In this document: positions 35,206 through 43,688 of the stretch, piece by piece | Position numbering within the stretch: position 1 is the first letter of the stretch | How the letters are laid out: each line of letters begins with the position of its first letter | Assembly (NCBI GenBank): GCA_052031065.1 | Contig: JBPEXY010000166.1 | Coordinates: forward strand, 7,155-71,154 | Origin: JBPEXY01 sp052031065 | GTDB taxonomy: Bacteria; Pseudomonadota; Gammaproteobacteria; Immundisolibacterales; Immundisolibacteraceae | Direction of reading: 5' to 3' | Length of the DNA stretch: 64,000 nt | Position numbers and translations under genes: made by a program | The notes under the pieces: model-generated | What the model was told of the DNA's origin: nothing | Databases searched by the model: none | Seen by the model: the letters and a program-made list of their open reading frames with translations, nothing else

Positions 35206-35892
35206 GTGTTACTCAACTCTCTCACCTCATCTGCACCGCTGCGGCAACTGCTGGCGGGCATCGGCGGCCTGATTTTCGCCACCGGCGCCAGCGCTGTACC
35301 CACGCTTAATTTCGACGGCACGCTCGACTATGTGGCCAGCAGCGGCGCTTTGACACTCACAGCAGAGCTGTCGGGCTATCAGGACATCAGCGTCACACCA
35401 ACCCTGGGCGGCAGTTTAATGTCTCTTAGCGCCACCCTGGATAGCTCCAGCTCGACCCCCCTCGGCTTCGGCTTCGAAGAGGTAACGGGCAATTTCATTG
35501 GCGGCACTGCCACACCTGACCTTTCAATTGTAGACGGCAGCACGGTGAATCTGCTGGAAGCAGACATTATTTCGCTGTCTCTGGTCGGACTGAGCGGACC
35601 CGGATTACCGGGAACCTCCGGCACCCTCGAAGGGATTCTGACCCCACTCAGTGGTCTGCTGCTCAATGACTTTACCAATCCATCTTCACTGATCGCGCTG
35701 GTGGTCAATCTCGATATCAGCTTTAGCGCCGGTATGTTTCTGCAGGATTTTTCTGGCCTCACCAACAGCACGGGTGCAGGCAACGGAATTCAGGCCCTCC
35801 CGGTCCCGGAACCCACCATTCCGCTATTGTTTGGCACAGCATTAGTTCTACCTGCCTTACGCAGGTTGACCACTCACACCCACCACATCTGA
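35206..35892 (+). CDS. PEP-CTERM sorting domain protein
   Basis: 228-residue exported protein. Signal peptide about 1-31 (ending ATGASA). The middle is Ser/Gly/Thr/Leu-rich and beta-like, with one cysteine-free secreted profile. The C-terminus is a PEP-CTERM tripartite signal: VPEP at about 203, a hydrophobic stretch (TIPLLFGTALVLPAL) and basic residues (RRLTTHTHH). Exosortases cut such signals and help attach the protein to EPS or the surface. The GTG start is supported by GAGGTAA six bases upstream. Function unknown. Confidence 0.8.
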   Translation: MLLNSLTSSAPLRQLLAGIGGLIFATGASAVPTLNFDGTLDYVASSGALTLTAELSGYQDISVTPTLGGSLMSLSATLDSSSSTPLGFGFEEVTGNFIGGTATPDLSIVDGSTVNLLEADIISLSLVGLSGPGLPGTSGTLEGILTPLSGLLLNDFTNPSSLIALVVNLDISFSAGMFLQDFSGLTNSTGAGNGIQALPVPEPTIPLLFGTALVLPALRRLTTHTHHI

Positions 35893-35919
35893 CTGACTCG
35901 GCCAAAAAGGATGAAAGCC

Positions 35920-36555
35920 ATGAACCTGAACTTCGTCAAAAGTGCCTTTCTGGCGCTGACACTGGGATTCTCATCACACCTCTCCGCTGCAGTTACGCTG
36001 CCGCATGCCGACCTTGGCACACTGCCGTCAGAATCTGATGCCGGAGTGTCACAAACCGGTGGATTACTGTCGATAGACGGATCACTCGCTAATTTTATCG
36101 ACGCTGGCGGTAATGTTGTTCCTATAGCGGCACCAGTGGATTTTCGCCTGCTGTCGGGCCCGCAGAGTGTGCTAGTAGCCGGTTCAGTCTGGTCTTATGG
36201 TGCGGGAGATCTGTGCATCGGCAGCAGCTGCGGCACCAGCCTGACATCCGGCACCCTGCTGACTGCCAGTTTCAGCAATCTGATGATGACCCACGCCGGT
36301 AGTCAATATCTGCTCTCCGCCACGCTGAACTACACCGGCGGTAGCCTGGTCAACGGCATCATCGATGGACAATTTGAAGCCCTGCTTACCAATCTGACAG
36401 GCGATACCGAGGGCAACTTCAACGCAGACTTTTCAGGCGTTATCGGTGCCGTAAATCCGTCAGCTGTGCCCTTGCCGGCATCGGCCTGGCTGTTTGCTGG
36501 TGCGCTCGGTCTGCTCGGCTCCCGTCGCCTGCGCAAACCCGCGCTGCCCGTCTAA
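35920..36555 (+). CDS. VPLPA-CTERM sorting domain protein
   Basis: 211-residue exported protein of unknown function. Signal peptide about 1-24. The C-terminal tag reads VPLPASAWLFAGALGLLGSR plus RLRK: the VPLPA variant recognised by exosortase D, which is encoded in the same window (52657). A Cys pair (CIGSSC) lies mid-protein. ATG 35920 is preferred to the ATG nine bases earlier because AAAAAGG then has proper spacing. Confidence 0.85.
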   Translation: MNLNFVKSAFLALTLGFSSHLSAAVTLPHADLGTLPSESDAGVSQTGGLLSIDGSLANFIDAGGNVVPIAAPVDFRLLSGPQSVLVAGSVWSYGAGDLCIGSSCGTSLTSGTLLTASFSNLMMTHAGSQYLLSATLNYTGGSLVNGIIDGQFEALLTNLTGDTEGNFNADFSGVIGAVNPSAVPLPASAWLFAGALGLLGSRRLRKPALPV

Positions 36556-36579
36556 GCGGGTCGTCCCCAGACACCCACG

Positions 36580-36611
36580 CCGGAGTGGTGCAACCCGTTG
36601 CACCACTCCGG
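36580..36611 (+). terminator. Strong stem-loop after the VPLPA-CTERM gene
   Basis: CCGGAGTGGTGCAA pairs perfectly with TTGCACCACTCCGG around a 4-base loop, 24 bases past the stop codon. The following bases (TGTCAATTTC) are only moderately T-rich, so termination may be partial. The symmetric stem could act for either strand. Confidence 0.6.
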
Positions 36612-36661
36612 TGTCAATTTCAGCTGCGCTCGCAACCCACCGGGTGCCCATCAACGCTAGA

Positions 36662-36695
36662 CCGTAACCTGCCTGTAACACCAATGTATTACGCT
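36662..36695 (+). promoter_or_regulatory. Putative PhoB box array upstream of the EPS export gene
   Basis: CCGTAAC, CTGTAAC and ATGTATT repeat every 11 bases; the second is a full half-site match and the first matches 6 of 7. TACGCT, a poor -10, starts ten bases after the second repeat; TTATTA at 36706 is an alternative -10. CCGTAAC is also the first repeat of the box at 29629. Confidence 0.55.
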
Positions 36696-36732
36696 GGCCA
36701 GCCTGTTATTAACCGCCGGACATTACCCCACA

Positions 36733-37290
36733 ATGCGCATTATTCTCGACGGCTGGCTTTACCTGATAGTGCTGGCGCTCTCTACCTCAGCATTCGCCGG
36801 CGACCAGGGAACCTATGCAGTACAACCGGGTGACCTGCTGAAAATCCACGTCTGGGACGAACCTGACCTCAATCTTGAAACCCTGGTGCGCCCCGACGGA
36901 TATATCACCCTGCCGCTGGCCGGAGAAATCAGCGCCGCAGGATCGACCCCGGCGCAGATTACCAACCTGATTGAGACACGCCTTACCACGCTGATACCCG
37001 ACCCGGTCGTCACCGTGGCCGTGCTCGATTCTGCTGGATACACCGCTTACGTGCTTGGGCAGGTAAACCGCCCCGGTGGTTTCACCATGCAACGACCACT
37101 TGATGTGATGCAGGCGCTGAGTATTGCCGGTGGTATGACCCCTTTCGCGAAGACCGCAAAAATACGCATTTTACGCCGCGACCAGAATGGTCAACAGGCT
37201 ATCGGTTTCGATTACGGCGAAGTCGCCGCCGGCAAGAAACTGGAGCAAAACCTGCTGCTGCAACCCGGTGATGTGGTCGTTGTTCCGTGA
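36733..37290 (+). CDS. Polysaccharide export protein (Wza/EpsE-like)
   Basis: 185-residue periplasmic/outer-membrane export protein. Signal peptide about 1-22 (LYLIVLALSTSAFA). The Poly_export domain starts at YAVQPGDLLKIHVWDEPDLN, with LVRPDGYITLPLAGEISAAG; an SLBB-like part follows (AYVLGQVNRPGGFTMQRPLDVMQALSIAGG). It is of the short type seen in exosortase-linked EPS loci, without the long C-terminal helix of Wza. There is no lipobox. It heads the rightward EPS operon. Confidence 0.88.
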   Translation: MRIILDGWLYLIVLALSTSAFAGDQGTYAVQPGDLLKIHVWDEPDLNLETLVRPDGYITLPLAGEISAAGSTPAQITNLIETRLTTLIPDPVVTVAVLDSAGYTAYVLGQVNRPGGFTMQRPLDVMQALSIAGGMTPFAKTAKIRILRRDQNGQQAIGFDYGEVAAGKKLEQNLLLQPGDVVVVP

Positions 37291-37345
37291 TCAGCCAGGA
37301 TCTATCCAGCCAATCCCCGACAAAGCTCGAGTCACCAGTCTACCG

Positions 37346-38512
37346 ATGCTTTGGCTGCGTGCCGCTACCATCTGCGTTGCTTTGACAATGCTACCGGTCA
37401 CAACGTCATGGAGTGGTGAAACCCGTGTTCAGACGCAGCTCAGCAGCCGTTATGAACACGATGACAACCTTACCCTGCAGGTCGACGATACCATCTCTAC
37501 CGGCAAATGGGTCACCAACCTCTCAGGCAAATGGAACCACCAAACCCCGCGGCTCAGTCTCGATTTACGCGGGCTGATTACTGATCGTAACCACCTGGAT
37601 GCACGAAGATTTGACAGCACCGATGTCGACATTGCATCGACCCTGAATTGGCAGGGACAGCGCCTCGGCTATAGCGTTGAAGTCTCGGTCAGCGAAGATA
37701 CCAGCCTCACCAGCGAAGTAGACACGTCCGGACTGGTCGGCAGCGGTGTTGACCGCCAGTCATGGCGTTTTTCACCCCAGCTGAACTATCGCATCAATCA
37801 GCGTTGGCAACTTCTGTTCTCTTCTTTCGCCACCGACGTCGATTACGATACCGGCAGCGGCCTGCAGGATTACGACTACAACGCCGTCCAGGCGGGAGTC
37901 ACTTTCGAGCTGAAACCGCGCCAGCAGATCAGCGCATTTCTATCGCGCAGCGACTATCAGGCGCAACTCAGCGGCCTGCAAACGAGTTCTGACAGTCTGT
38001 TGTTGGGATGGAACTACCAACTCAACGAAGTCTGGTCAACACGGGTTTCCGCTGGCCTGGAAACAACGAAGATTGAGCAACCCACTTTCTCCACCGGTGC
38101 TGAAAGCAGGTTGCACGGAGAATCAGTCGATATCAGCCTGGGCAGAGTCGGAGAACGATCACAACAGCATTTTTCCGCGTCGCGGTCGCTGGTACCTAGC
38201 GGCAGTGGCATCCTGCTGACCCGCGACGACCTGAAACTGGAATCGCGGACGCAGCTCACTGAGAAAATCAGCGTGGTCGGCAGCATCCGACAGTTGACGA
38301 CGGAAAATTTTTCCACCCAGAACCAGCTTTCCGAGCGCACCTACCGCGAAATAGACCTGGCCTTGAACTGGCAGTGGAACCGCTACTGGGCAGCGCGTAT
38401 GCGTGTGATCAACGCCACCCAGGAGCGCGACACAGATACCAACGAATCACGCCGCAACCGTATCTCTTTGTCGATCAGCTTCAGCCCCGAAGCGCGGCGG
38501 CTCGCTCACTAA
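37346..38512 (+). CDS. Outer-membrane beta-barrel protein of the EPS locus
   Basis: 388-residue predicted barrel. Signal peptide about 1-25 (ATICVALTMLPVTTSWS). It has repeated amphipathic strands (RYEHDDNLTLQVDD, RLGYSVEVSVSEDTSL, QQISAFLSRSDYQAQLSGL) and a final RISLSISFSPEARR. Similar barrels lie beside export and chain-length genes in PEP-CTERM EPS loci and may form the outer-membrane passage. The start is uncertain: ATG 37346 is the only one giving a signal peptide, but no ribosome site is seen. Confidence 0.72.
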   Translation: MLWLRAATICVALTMLPVTTSWSGETRVQTQLSSRYEHDDNLTLQVDDTISTGKWVTNLSGKWNHQTPRLSLDLRGLITDRNHLDARRFDSTDVDIASTLNWQGQRLGYSVEVSVSEDTSLTSEVDTSGLVGSGVDRQSWRFSPQLNYRINQRWQLLFSSFATDVDYDTGSGLQDYDYNAVQAGVTFELKPRQQISAFLSRSDYQAQLSGLQTSSDSLLLGWNYQLNEVWSTRVSAGLETTKIEQPTFSTGAESRLHGESVDISLGRVGERSQQHFSASRSLVPSGSGILLTRDDLKLESRTQLTEKISVVGSIRQLTTENFSTQNQLSERTYREIDLALNWQWNRYWAARMRVINATQERDTDTNESRRNRISLSISFSPEARRLAH

Positions 38513-38532
38513 TCGTTACCCAGGTCGACGCA

Positions 38533-40311
38533 ATGGCAACTGCCTATTCAGATTTCTATGACGCTCGTGAGGAAACCAGCAGCGACAAACCACGCCTGAA
38601 CCTGAAACAGGTGCTCCGGCGGCGCTATCGTGAAGCCACTGCCCTGGCGCTGGTAGTGCTGGTCATCGGCCTGGCGGCAACTTTCGGGCTACCGGCCCAA
38701 TTCCGCTCGCAGGCGATCATCCTCATCGAGCAGCAGGACATTCCCCAGGAGCTGATCCGCTCCACCGTTACCGGCTTCGCCGATCAGCGGGTGGAGATGA
38801 TTCGTCAGCGGGTCATGACCAGCGCCAACCTAACCCGCATCATTGATCGCTTCGACCTCTACGCCGAAGATCGTCAGCGGCAACCGCGTGAGGTGATCCT
38901 GGAACAGATGCGCGACGCCATCAACCAGGACATGATCAGCGCCGATGTAGTCGACCCACGTAGCGGCCGCCCCACGCAGGCAACCATCGCCTTCTCCCTT
39001 TCATTCGATCACCAATCCGCTACCACTGCACAGGCCGTGGCTAACGAACTGGTAAGCCTGTTTCTGCAGGAAAACATCAAAAACCGCTCCGAAAGCGCAA
39101 GCGAAACCTCATCGTTCCTCACTGCTGAAGCCAATAAACTCGACAGCACCATCACCACGCTGGAAAAGCAGATGGCAAGATTCAAGGAAATCAACGCCGA
39201 CAGCCTCCCGGAACTTCTGCAGCTCAACCTGCAGATGCTCGACCGACACGACAACCAGTTACAGGAGATCAACCGCCAGCTCAGCTCACTGGAAGAGCAG
39301 AAAATTCACCTGCAAAGCCAGTTGGCACTGACCCGCCCCTACGACCAGATGGTGGCGGAAAACGGCCAGCGCATCATGGGACCAGCAGACCGGCTGAAGA
39401 TTCTGCAAACAGAGCTGATCTCGCTACGGGCCAGTTACGCCGAGGAGCATCCACGGATCATCCGCGTGTCGCGGGAAATCGATGCACTAAAAGCGGAGAC
39501 TGGTGGATCAGACCCTGGCGCCGATCTACAGGCAAAGCTCGCAGCGTTGCAGGCAGAACTGGCAACGGCATCCCAGAACTACGGTGAAGAACATCCAGAA
39601 ATCAGGAAGCTCAACCGACTCATTGCAGGACTTGAAGAAGGCCTGGAGTCATCGCACCCGGCCGCGCAGGTTGCTGCCGGCACGCCAGACAATCCACTCT
39701 ACATCGACCTGCAAGCACGACTGAAAACGGTAACATCCAATGAGCAGTCGTACCTGGACCGACGTGGCGAACTGGAAGAGAAAATCCAGTTGCTGGAAAC
39801 CGCGATTCAACGTACTCCCGAAGTGGAACAGGGCTACAAAAAGCTGGCTCGTGATTATGACAACGCCATGCTCAAGTACCGTGAAATCAAGAATAAACAG
39901 ATGGAAGCACAACTCGCCGAGTCTCTCGAGAGCGGGCGCAAAGGTGAACGCTTTACCCTCATCGAACCGCCCCTGCTACCCGAAGAACCGGTAAGCCCGA
40001 ACCGACCGGTATTACTGGTGTTGAGCCTGCTGCTTGGTGCCGGCGCATTTGCCGGTACGATTGCGCTGCGTGAAAGCACCGACCCGAGCATCCACCACCC
40101 GGAAGAGCTGGAACAAATCACCGGTGAACTGCCCCTGGCAGCGATCCCGACCATTACCACGATTACGGAGCGTTCGCGTCAGCAGCAGCGCAAACGCCAG
40201 GCGCTGATCGCCACGGTGACGATGCTCACCGTGGCATTGATCGCCTTCCATCTTCTGATCATGCCGCTTGACGTTGCCTGGTTCGTCGCCATGCGCCGTC
40301 TGGGCATCTGA
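38533..40311 (+). CDS. Polysaccharide chain-length determinant (Wzz/GNVR type)
   Basis: 592-residue polysaccharide co-polymerase. A cytoplasmic start leads to membrane segment 1 (about 36-55, LALVVLVIGLAATFGLP). Then come the Wzz domain (QSAIILIEQQDIPQEL-like) and a long periplasmic coiled coil (about 175-475). The C-terminal membrane part includes PLLPEEPVSPNRPVLLVLSL and a further segment near 575. The cytoplasmic kinase is not fused; it is the next gene. It controls EPS length together with that kinase. Confidence 0.87.
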   Translation: MATAYSDFYDAREETSSDKPRLNLKQVLRRRYREATALALVVLVIGLAATFGLPAQFRSQAIILIEQQDIPQELIRSTVTGFADQRVEMIRQRVMTSANLTRIIDRFDLYAEDRQRQPREVILEQMRDAINQDMISADVVDPRSGRPTQATIAFSLSFDHQSATTAQAVANELVSLFLQENIKNRSESASETSSFLTAEANKLDSTITTLEKQMARFKEINADSLPELLQLNLQMLDRHDNQLQEINRQLSSLEEQKIHLQSQLALTRPYDQMVAENGQRIMGPADRLKILQTELISLRASYAEEHPRIIRVSREIDALKAETGGSDPGADLQAKLAALQAELATASQNYGEEHPEIRKLNRLIAGLEEGLESSHPAAQVAAGTPDNPLYIDLQARLKTVTSNEQSYLDRRGELEEKIQLLETAIQRTPEVEQGYKKLARDYDNAMLKYREIKNKQMEAQLAESLESGRKGERFTLIEPPLLPEEPVSPNRPVLLVLSLLLGAGAFAGTIALRESTDPSIHHPEELEQITGELPLAAIPTITTITERSRQQQRKRQALIATVTMLTVALIAFHLLIMPLDVAWFVAMRRLGI

Positions 40312-40339
40312 CCCGCTCACTGCCGAAGAGAATTTGCCG

Positions 40340-41044
40340 ATGTCGCGCTCATTCGCCACCAAGTCCATTGCCTACAACCAGACCCGCAACATCAGCCGCA
40401 ATATCGACTACTGGGAGCGCCACCGAATCCTCACTCCCAAAAGCGATGCGGCGATCATCAATGCCTATAAGATGTTGCGCACCCGTCTGCTTGAACAGGC
40501 CACCCGGAATCACTGGCGAGCCTTTGGCGTCACCAGTGTGCATAGTGGTGCAGGCAAAACCGTTTCGTCGATCAATCTTGCTATCAGCCTGAGCCAGGAA
40601 TACAACCACACGGTGATGTTGGTTGACCTTGATCTGAATAACCCCAGCATCAGCAACTATCTCGATCTTCAGCCGACAGTGGGTCTGCTCGATTACCTGG
40701 AAGGCTCAGCGTCATTGGCGGAGGTACTGGTCAACCCCGGCACCCCGGGGCTGGTGGTTCTGCCCGGTCGTGAAGGTGTGACCAGCTCTTCCGAGATTCT
40801 CTCTACACCGCCGGTGGTGGAACTGGCAACCGACCTGCGCGACCGCTACCCCGACCGGATCGTGCTGTTTGACCTGCCGGCAGTGACCGAGACTGACGAT
40901 GTAATGCTGTTCTCCCCCTGCCTTGACGCTTACCTGCTGGTGGTTGAAGCGGGGAAAAACACCCCTCAGCAGTTAAAGCAGGCCATGGCGCTGCTCGGCA
41001 ATACACCCTGTGCCGGCACCCTGCTCAATCAAAGTAACCGCTAA
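40340..41044 (+). CDS. EPS P-loop kinase-like protein (CpsD/CapB type)
   Basis: 234-residue cytoplasmic ATPase of the bacterial tyrosine-kinase/MinD group. Walker A SVHSGAGKTVSS, Walker A' VMLVDLDLNNPS and Walker B-like RIVLFDLPAV are present. The usual Tyr-rich C-terminal tail is absent (it ends LLNQSNR), so autophosphorylation is doubtful. It likely pairs with the preceding chain-length protein. ATG 40340 is chosen because the longer frame overlaps that gene. Confidence 0.83.
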   Translation: MSRSFATKSIAYNQTRNISRNIDYWERHRILTPKSDAAIINAYKMLRTRLLEQATRNHWRAFGVTSVHSGAGKTVSSINLAISLSQEYNHTVMLVDLDLNNPSISNYLDLQPTVGLLDYLEGSASLAEVLVNPGTPGLVVLPGREGVTSSSEILSTPPVVELATDLRDRYPDRIVLFDLPAVTETDDVMLFSPCLDAYLLVVEAGKNTPQQLKQAMALLGNTPCAGTLLNQSNR

Positions 41045-41080
41045 GGGCGCTCTAGGCCAAGCAACATCCGGATTGCAGCA

Positions 41081-41644
41081 ATGTCACCACTACCCGGAAG
41101 GGTTCTATTACTCGCCGCTCGACTATCCAGGGGGATGAGGCGCTATTTTTTAAGACCACTGTTCCAGTCGTGCGGCGACAACGTCAAATTTGACCCAGGC
41201 GATTATTTCACCTATTCCACCATCACCCTTGGTAACGATGTCTATATCGGTCCCGGCGCACACTTCAGCGCCAGTAACAGCGCGATTACCATTGGCAACA
41301 AAGTCATGTTTGGACCCGGTGTCACCATAATAGGAGGAGACCACAATACCGCCGAAGTGGGGCGCTACATGAAGGATGTTAAGGAAAAACGGCCACAGGA
41401 CGACCAGCCGGTGTTCATTCATGATGACGTCTGGGTCGGCGCCAACGCCACCATATTGAAGGGCGTTGTTATCGGCAGCGGGTCAATCATTGCTGCTGGT
41501 GCCCTGGTGATCGATTCAGTCGCGGAGAACAGTATTGTCGGTGGCGTACCGGCCCGCCTGCTCAAGCCACGCTTTAGTAAAGAACAGCTGCAGCAACACA
41601 GGACGTTACTAAAACAGCAGACCCGCCCCGCTTTTGCGAAATAA
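41081..41644 (+). CDS. Hexapeptide-repeat acyltransferase
   Basis: 187-residue left-handed beta-helix acetyltransferase of the maltose/NodL/WbbJ group. Hexapeptide repeats run from about residue 40 to 155 (VYIGPGAHFSASNSAITIGN, DDVWVGANATILKGVVIGSG). The acceptor-site histidine lies in GGDHNTAEVGRY. It probably O-acetylates an EPS sugar. Its 3' end overlaps the convergent glycosyltransferase gene by 36 bases. Confidence 0.87.
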   Translation: MSPLPGRVLLLAARLSRGMRRYFLRPLFQSCGDNVKFDPGDYFTYSTITLGNDVYIGPGAHFSASNSAITIGNKVMFGPGVTIIGGDHNTAEVGRYMKDVKEKRPQDDQPVFIHDDVWVGANATILKGVVIGSGSIIAAGALVIDSVAENSIVGGVPARLLKPRFSKEQLQQHRTLLKQQTRPAFAK

Positions 41645-42700
41645 ACGCTGATAGAGTAGCGCCAAGGCTGCGACGCAATCTTCGTCAGCGACGGGCTTGC
41701 ACTCTCCCCTGCCGGCAGCAAGATCCTTAATGGCGACGGTCACCACACGCAGCAGATCGGCCTCATCGCGAGTACCGAACAGCCGCACCCCGGCAGGACG
41801 CCGGGTAACATCTGACGCAATGGTGATACAACCGGCAGCCAGCGATTCGCGTACCGATAACGCATCGCCGTCAGTGTTAGTAGTACGCAGAGCGATGTCA
41901 GCCCGCTGCAAAAGGCGGACGTAGGAGAGCGCACCACGGTGAATCAGGCAATGATCGGCAAGGGCATGGTTGTTGATGAACGCCTCGGCGCTCGTCAGTT
42001 TCTCCTCTCCACCCTCGGGGTTGGCGACAACAAACAGCAGCGCGGCCGCCACACCCTGATCTCGCAATGACTGAATCAGCGCCAGACAGTGATCCAGACC
42101 GTAAAGGTCTGCCCCGGCGTGGTCATTCAAACGGTAGGCATTGGAAACCAGCAGCAGCCGCCCGGCGCAGGCCTGCTGCTCGATCCACGACACCACCGTT
42201 TGTGGAAGGGGCGGTTCTGACGCTGCAACCCCCTGCACATAGGCTGGTGCCACCAAACCCGGCAGCGCCAGTTGCTGAGCAATTTCTTCACTGACAAACA
42301 CCAGCTCGCTGCCGGTCGCCCGCAGCAGGAGTCGCCACAATCGGGTGGTCATTCCGCCGGCGCGCCATGAATGGAAGGTGATCACCGCAGGTTTGCCAAA
42401 CAGCACAGCACTAAATAGATGTAACAGCCGGAACCAGTGGACCGAACTGTGAATGTGCAACAGGTCAGCCTGGCGAACCAGCCGTATGTAGCGACGCAGA
42501 TTGAAACTGCGCAAAAAGAAATGGTCTTGTTTGCGGTCCGGGGATTCATCACAGATGGCGACCCGCAAGCCCCGCTCCTCCAGTCGCTGACTGAGCCGCT
42601 GAATATGCACGCTCACCCCGCCAACCGGCGCTGGCCAGGGGCCGCACATCAACACCTTCGGCACCCGCCCGTTCTCAGATGGACTACTGGTTTTTTGCAA
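41609..42700 (-). CDS. Glycosyltransferase family 4 protein
   Basis: 363-residue GT-B enzyme. N-terminal CGPWPAPVGGVSVHIQRLSQRL is the GT4 acceptor loop. The C-terminal part has ADIALRTTNTDGDALSVRESLAAGCITIASDV, where EslaaG is the donor-binding region. It adds an EPS sugar on the cytoplasmic face. The start is a TTG at 42700; a GTG at 42664 is possible and would begin just before the conserved part. It is the last gene of the minus-strand EPS set. Confidence 0.83.
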   Translation of the reverse strand: MQKTSSPSENGRVPKVLMCGPWPAPVGGVSVHIQRLSQRLEERGLRVAICDESPDRKQDHFFLRSFNLRRYIRLVRQADLLHIHSSVHWFRLLHLFSAVLFGKPAVITFHSWRAGGMTTRLWRLLLRATGSELVFVSEEIAQQLALPGLVAPAYVQGVAASEPPLPQTVVSWIEQQACAGRLLLVSNAYRLNDHAGADLYGLDHCLALIQSLRDQGVAAALLFVVANPEGGEEKLTSAEAFINNHALADHCLIHRGALSYVRLLQRADIALRTTNTDGDALSVRESLAAGCITIASDVTRRPAGVRLFGTRDEADLLRVVTVAIKDLAAGRGECKPVADEDCVAALALLYQRLFRKSGAGLLF

Positions 42701-42748
42701 CCCGGCACTCCCGGCCGAAACTTCGCCGGCAGACCCCTTTATCGATCA

Positions 42749-43663
42749 TCAGGAATATCCAAACTGTTGCAATTCACGACGCAGCGCAATCTCCGCCAAC
42801 TGCCGCTCCCGTTTCGGTAGATGTTCGCGCCAGCGTTCATTGACCGCACGATCAAAACCGGTTGCTTCACTCCCTCCGGTCTGACCAAACGATGAACTGC
42901 GAATTCGCGGCCCCAACATCGCCGCTTCAAACCCGACACCGAGAAACGCGGCCATCGCTCTGATCTGCTGCTCCGGCTGCTCAAGCAACCGTTCAAAACT
43001 GGAATGAAAGTATCGCGGATCTTCGGCCATGGCCCGATGTAACCGCCCGGTATGGCGAAATCGGCTGATCAGATAGAGGAGTCTCTGCAGCGGTCGGCGT
43101 CGTGAAATCCTTGCACCATCTCTTGCGTAAACACCATAGCGGGCATCCATCGACACCATGGAGGCGTAGATCGCACGCGGATCCCGTACCAGATGAATCA
43201 CCCGCGCGTCAGGAAACCATTGCAACAATCTCGACACCTGACTGATGTCGACCGGGAACTTGGCTCCCGCCACCGACTTGCCGCGCGATGTGGCCTGCAG
43301 CGATATCAGACTCAGAAAAATGCCGCGCAGGTCCCTGCCATTCTGGTTAATTTCCGCCACCAACTGCTGGCGGTCCAGGTCATAAATGGTCTGCGGCGGG
43401 TTGTCACGCTGCTCAGCCGGAGGCGGCTGCCAGAACGTGCCGGCCAACCGTCCCGAATACATCTGATCGAGCAGTTCAGAGAGGTTATTGTCATGCTTCA
43501 GCGCACCGGCGGAGGCGGCTGCCCTGGCAAAATCGCGTCTCAACCACCAGGGCGCCAGATAGTGCAGCTCATCCACCAGATTCAGCTGTGAATGGCCATT
43601 AAGGATATCGGCGTGTAGTTTCGACCCGGTACGCGCACAACCGACGATGAAAATCGGTTTCAT
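42749..43663 (-). CDS. Sulfotransferase (Sulfotransfer_1/3 type)
   Basis: 304-residue PAPS-dependent sulfotransferase. N-terminal PIFIVGCARTGSKLHADIL is the 5'-phosphosulfate loop and VIHLVRDPRAIYASMV the 3'-phosphate site. GGAGAG lies seven bases before ATG 43663; two ATGs further up lack it. Being inside the EPS locus, it most likely sulfates the polysaccharide. PAPS-making genes are not in the window. Confidence 0.83.
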   Translation of the reverse strand: MKPIFIVGCARTGSKLHADILNGHSQLNLVDELHYLAPWWLRRDFARAAASAGALKHDNNLSELLDQMYSGRLAGTFWQPPPAEQRDNPPQTIYDLDRQQLVAEINQNGRDLRGIFLSLISLQATSRGKSVAGAKFPVDISQVSRLLQWFPDARVIHLVRDPRAIYASMVSMDARYGVYARDGARISRRRPLQRLLYLISRFRHTGRLHRAMAEDPRYFHSSFERLLEQPEQQIRAMAAFLGVGFEAAMLGPRIRSSSFGQTGGSEATGFDRAVNERWREHLPKRERQLAEIALRRELQQFGYS

Positions 43664-43688
43664 ATTATTGCTCTCCATCATCTACCAA

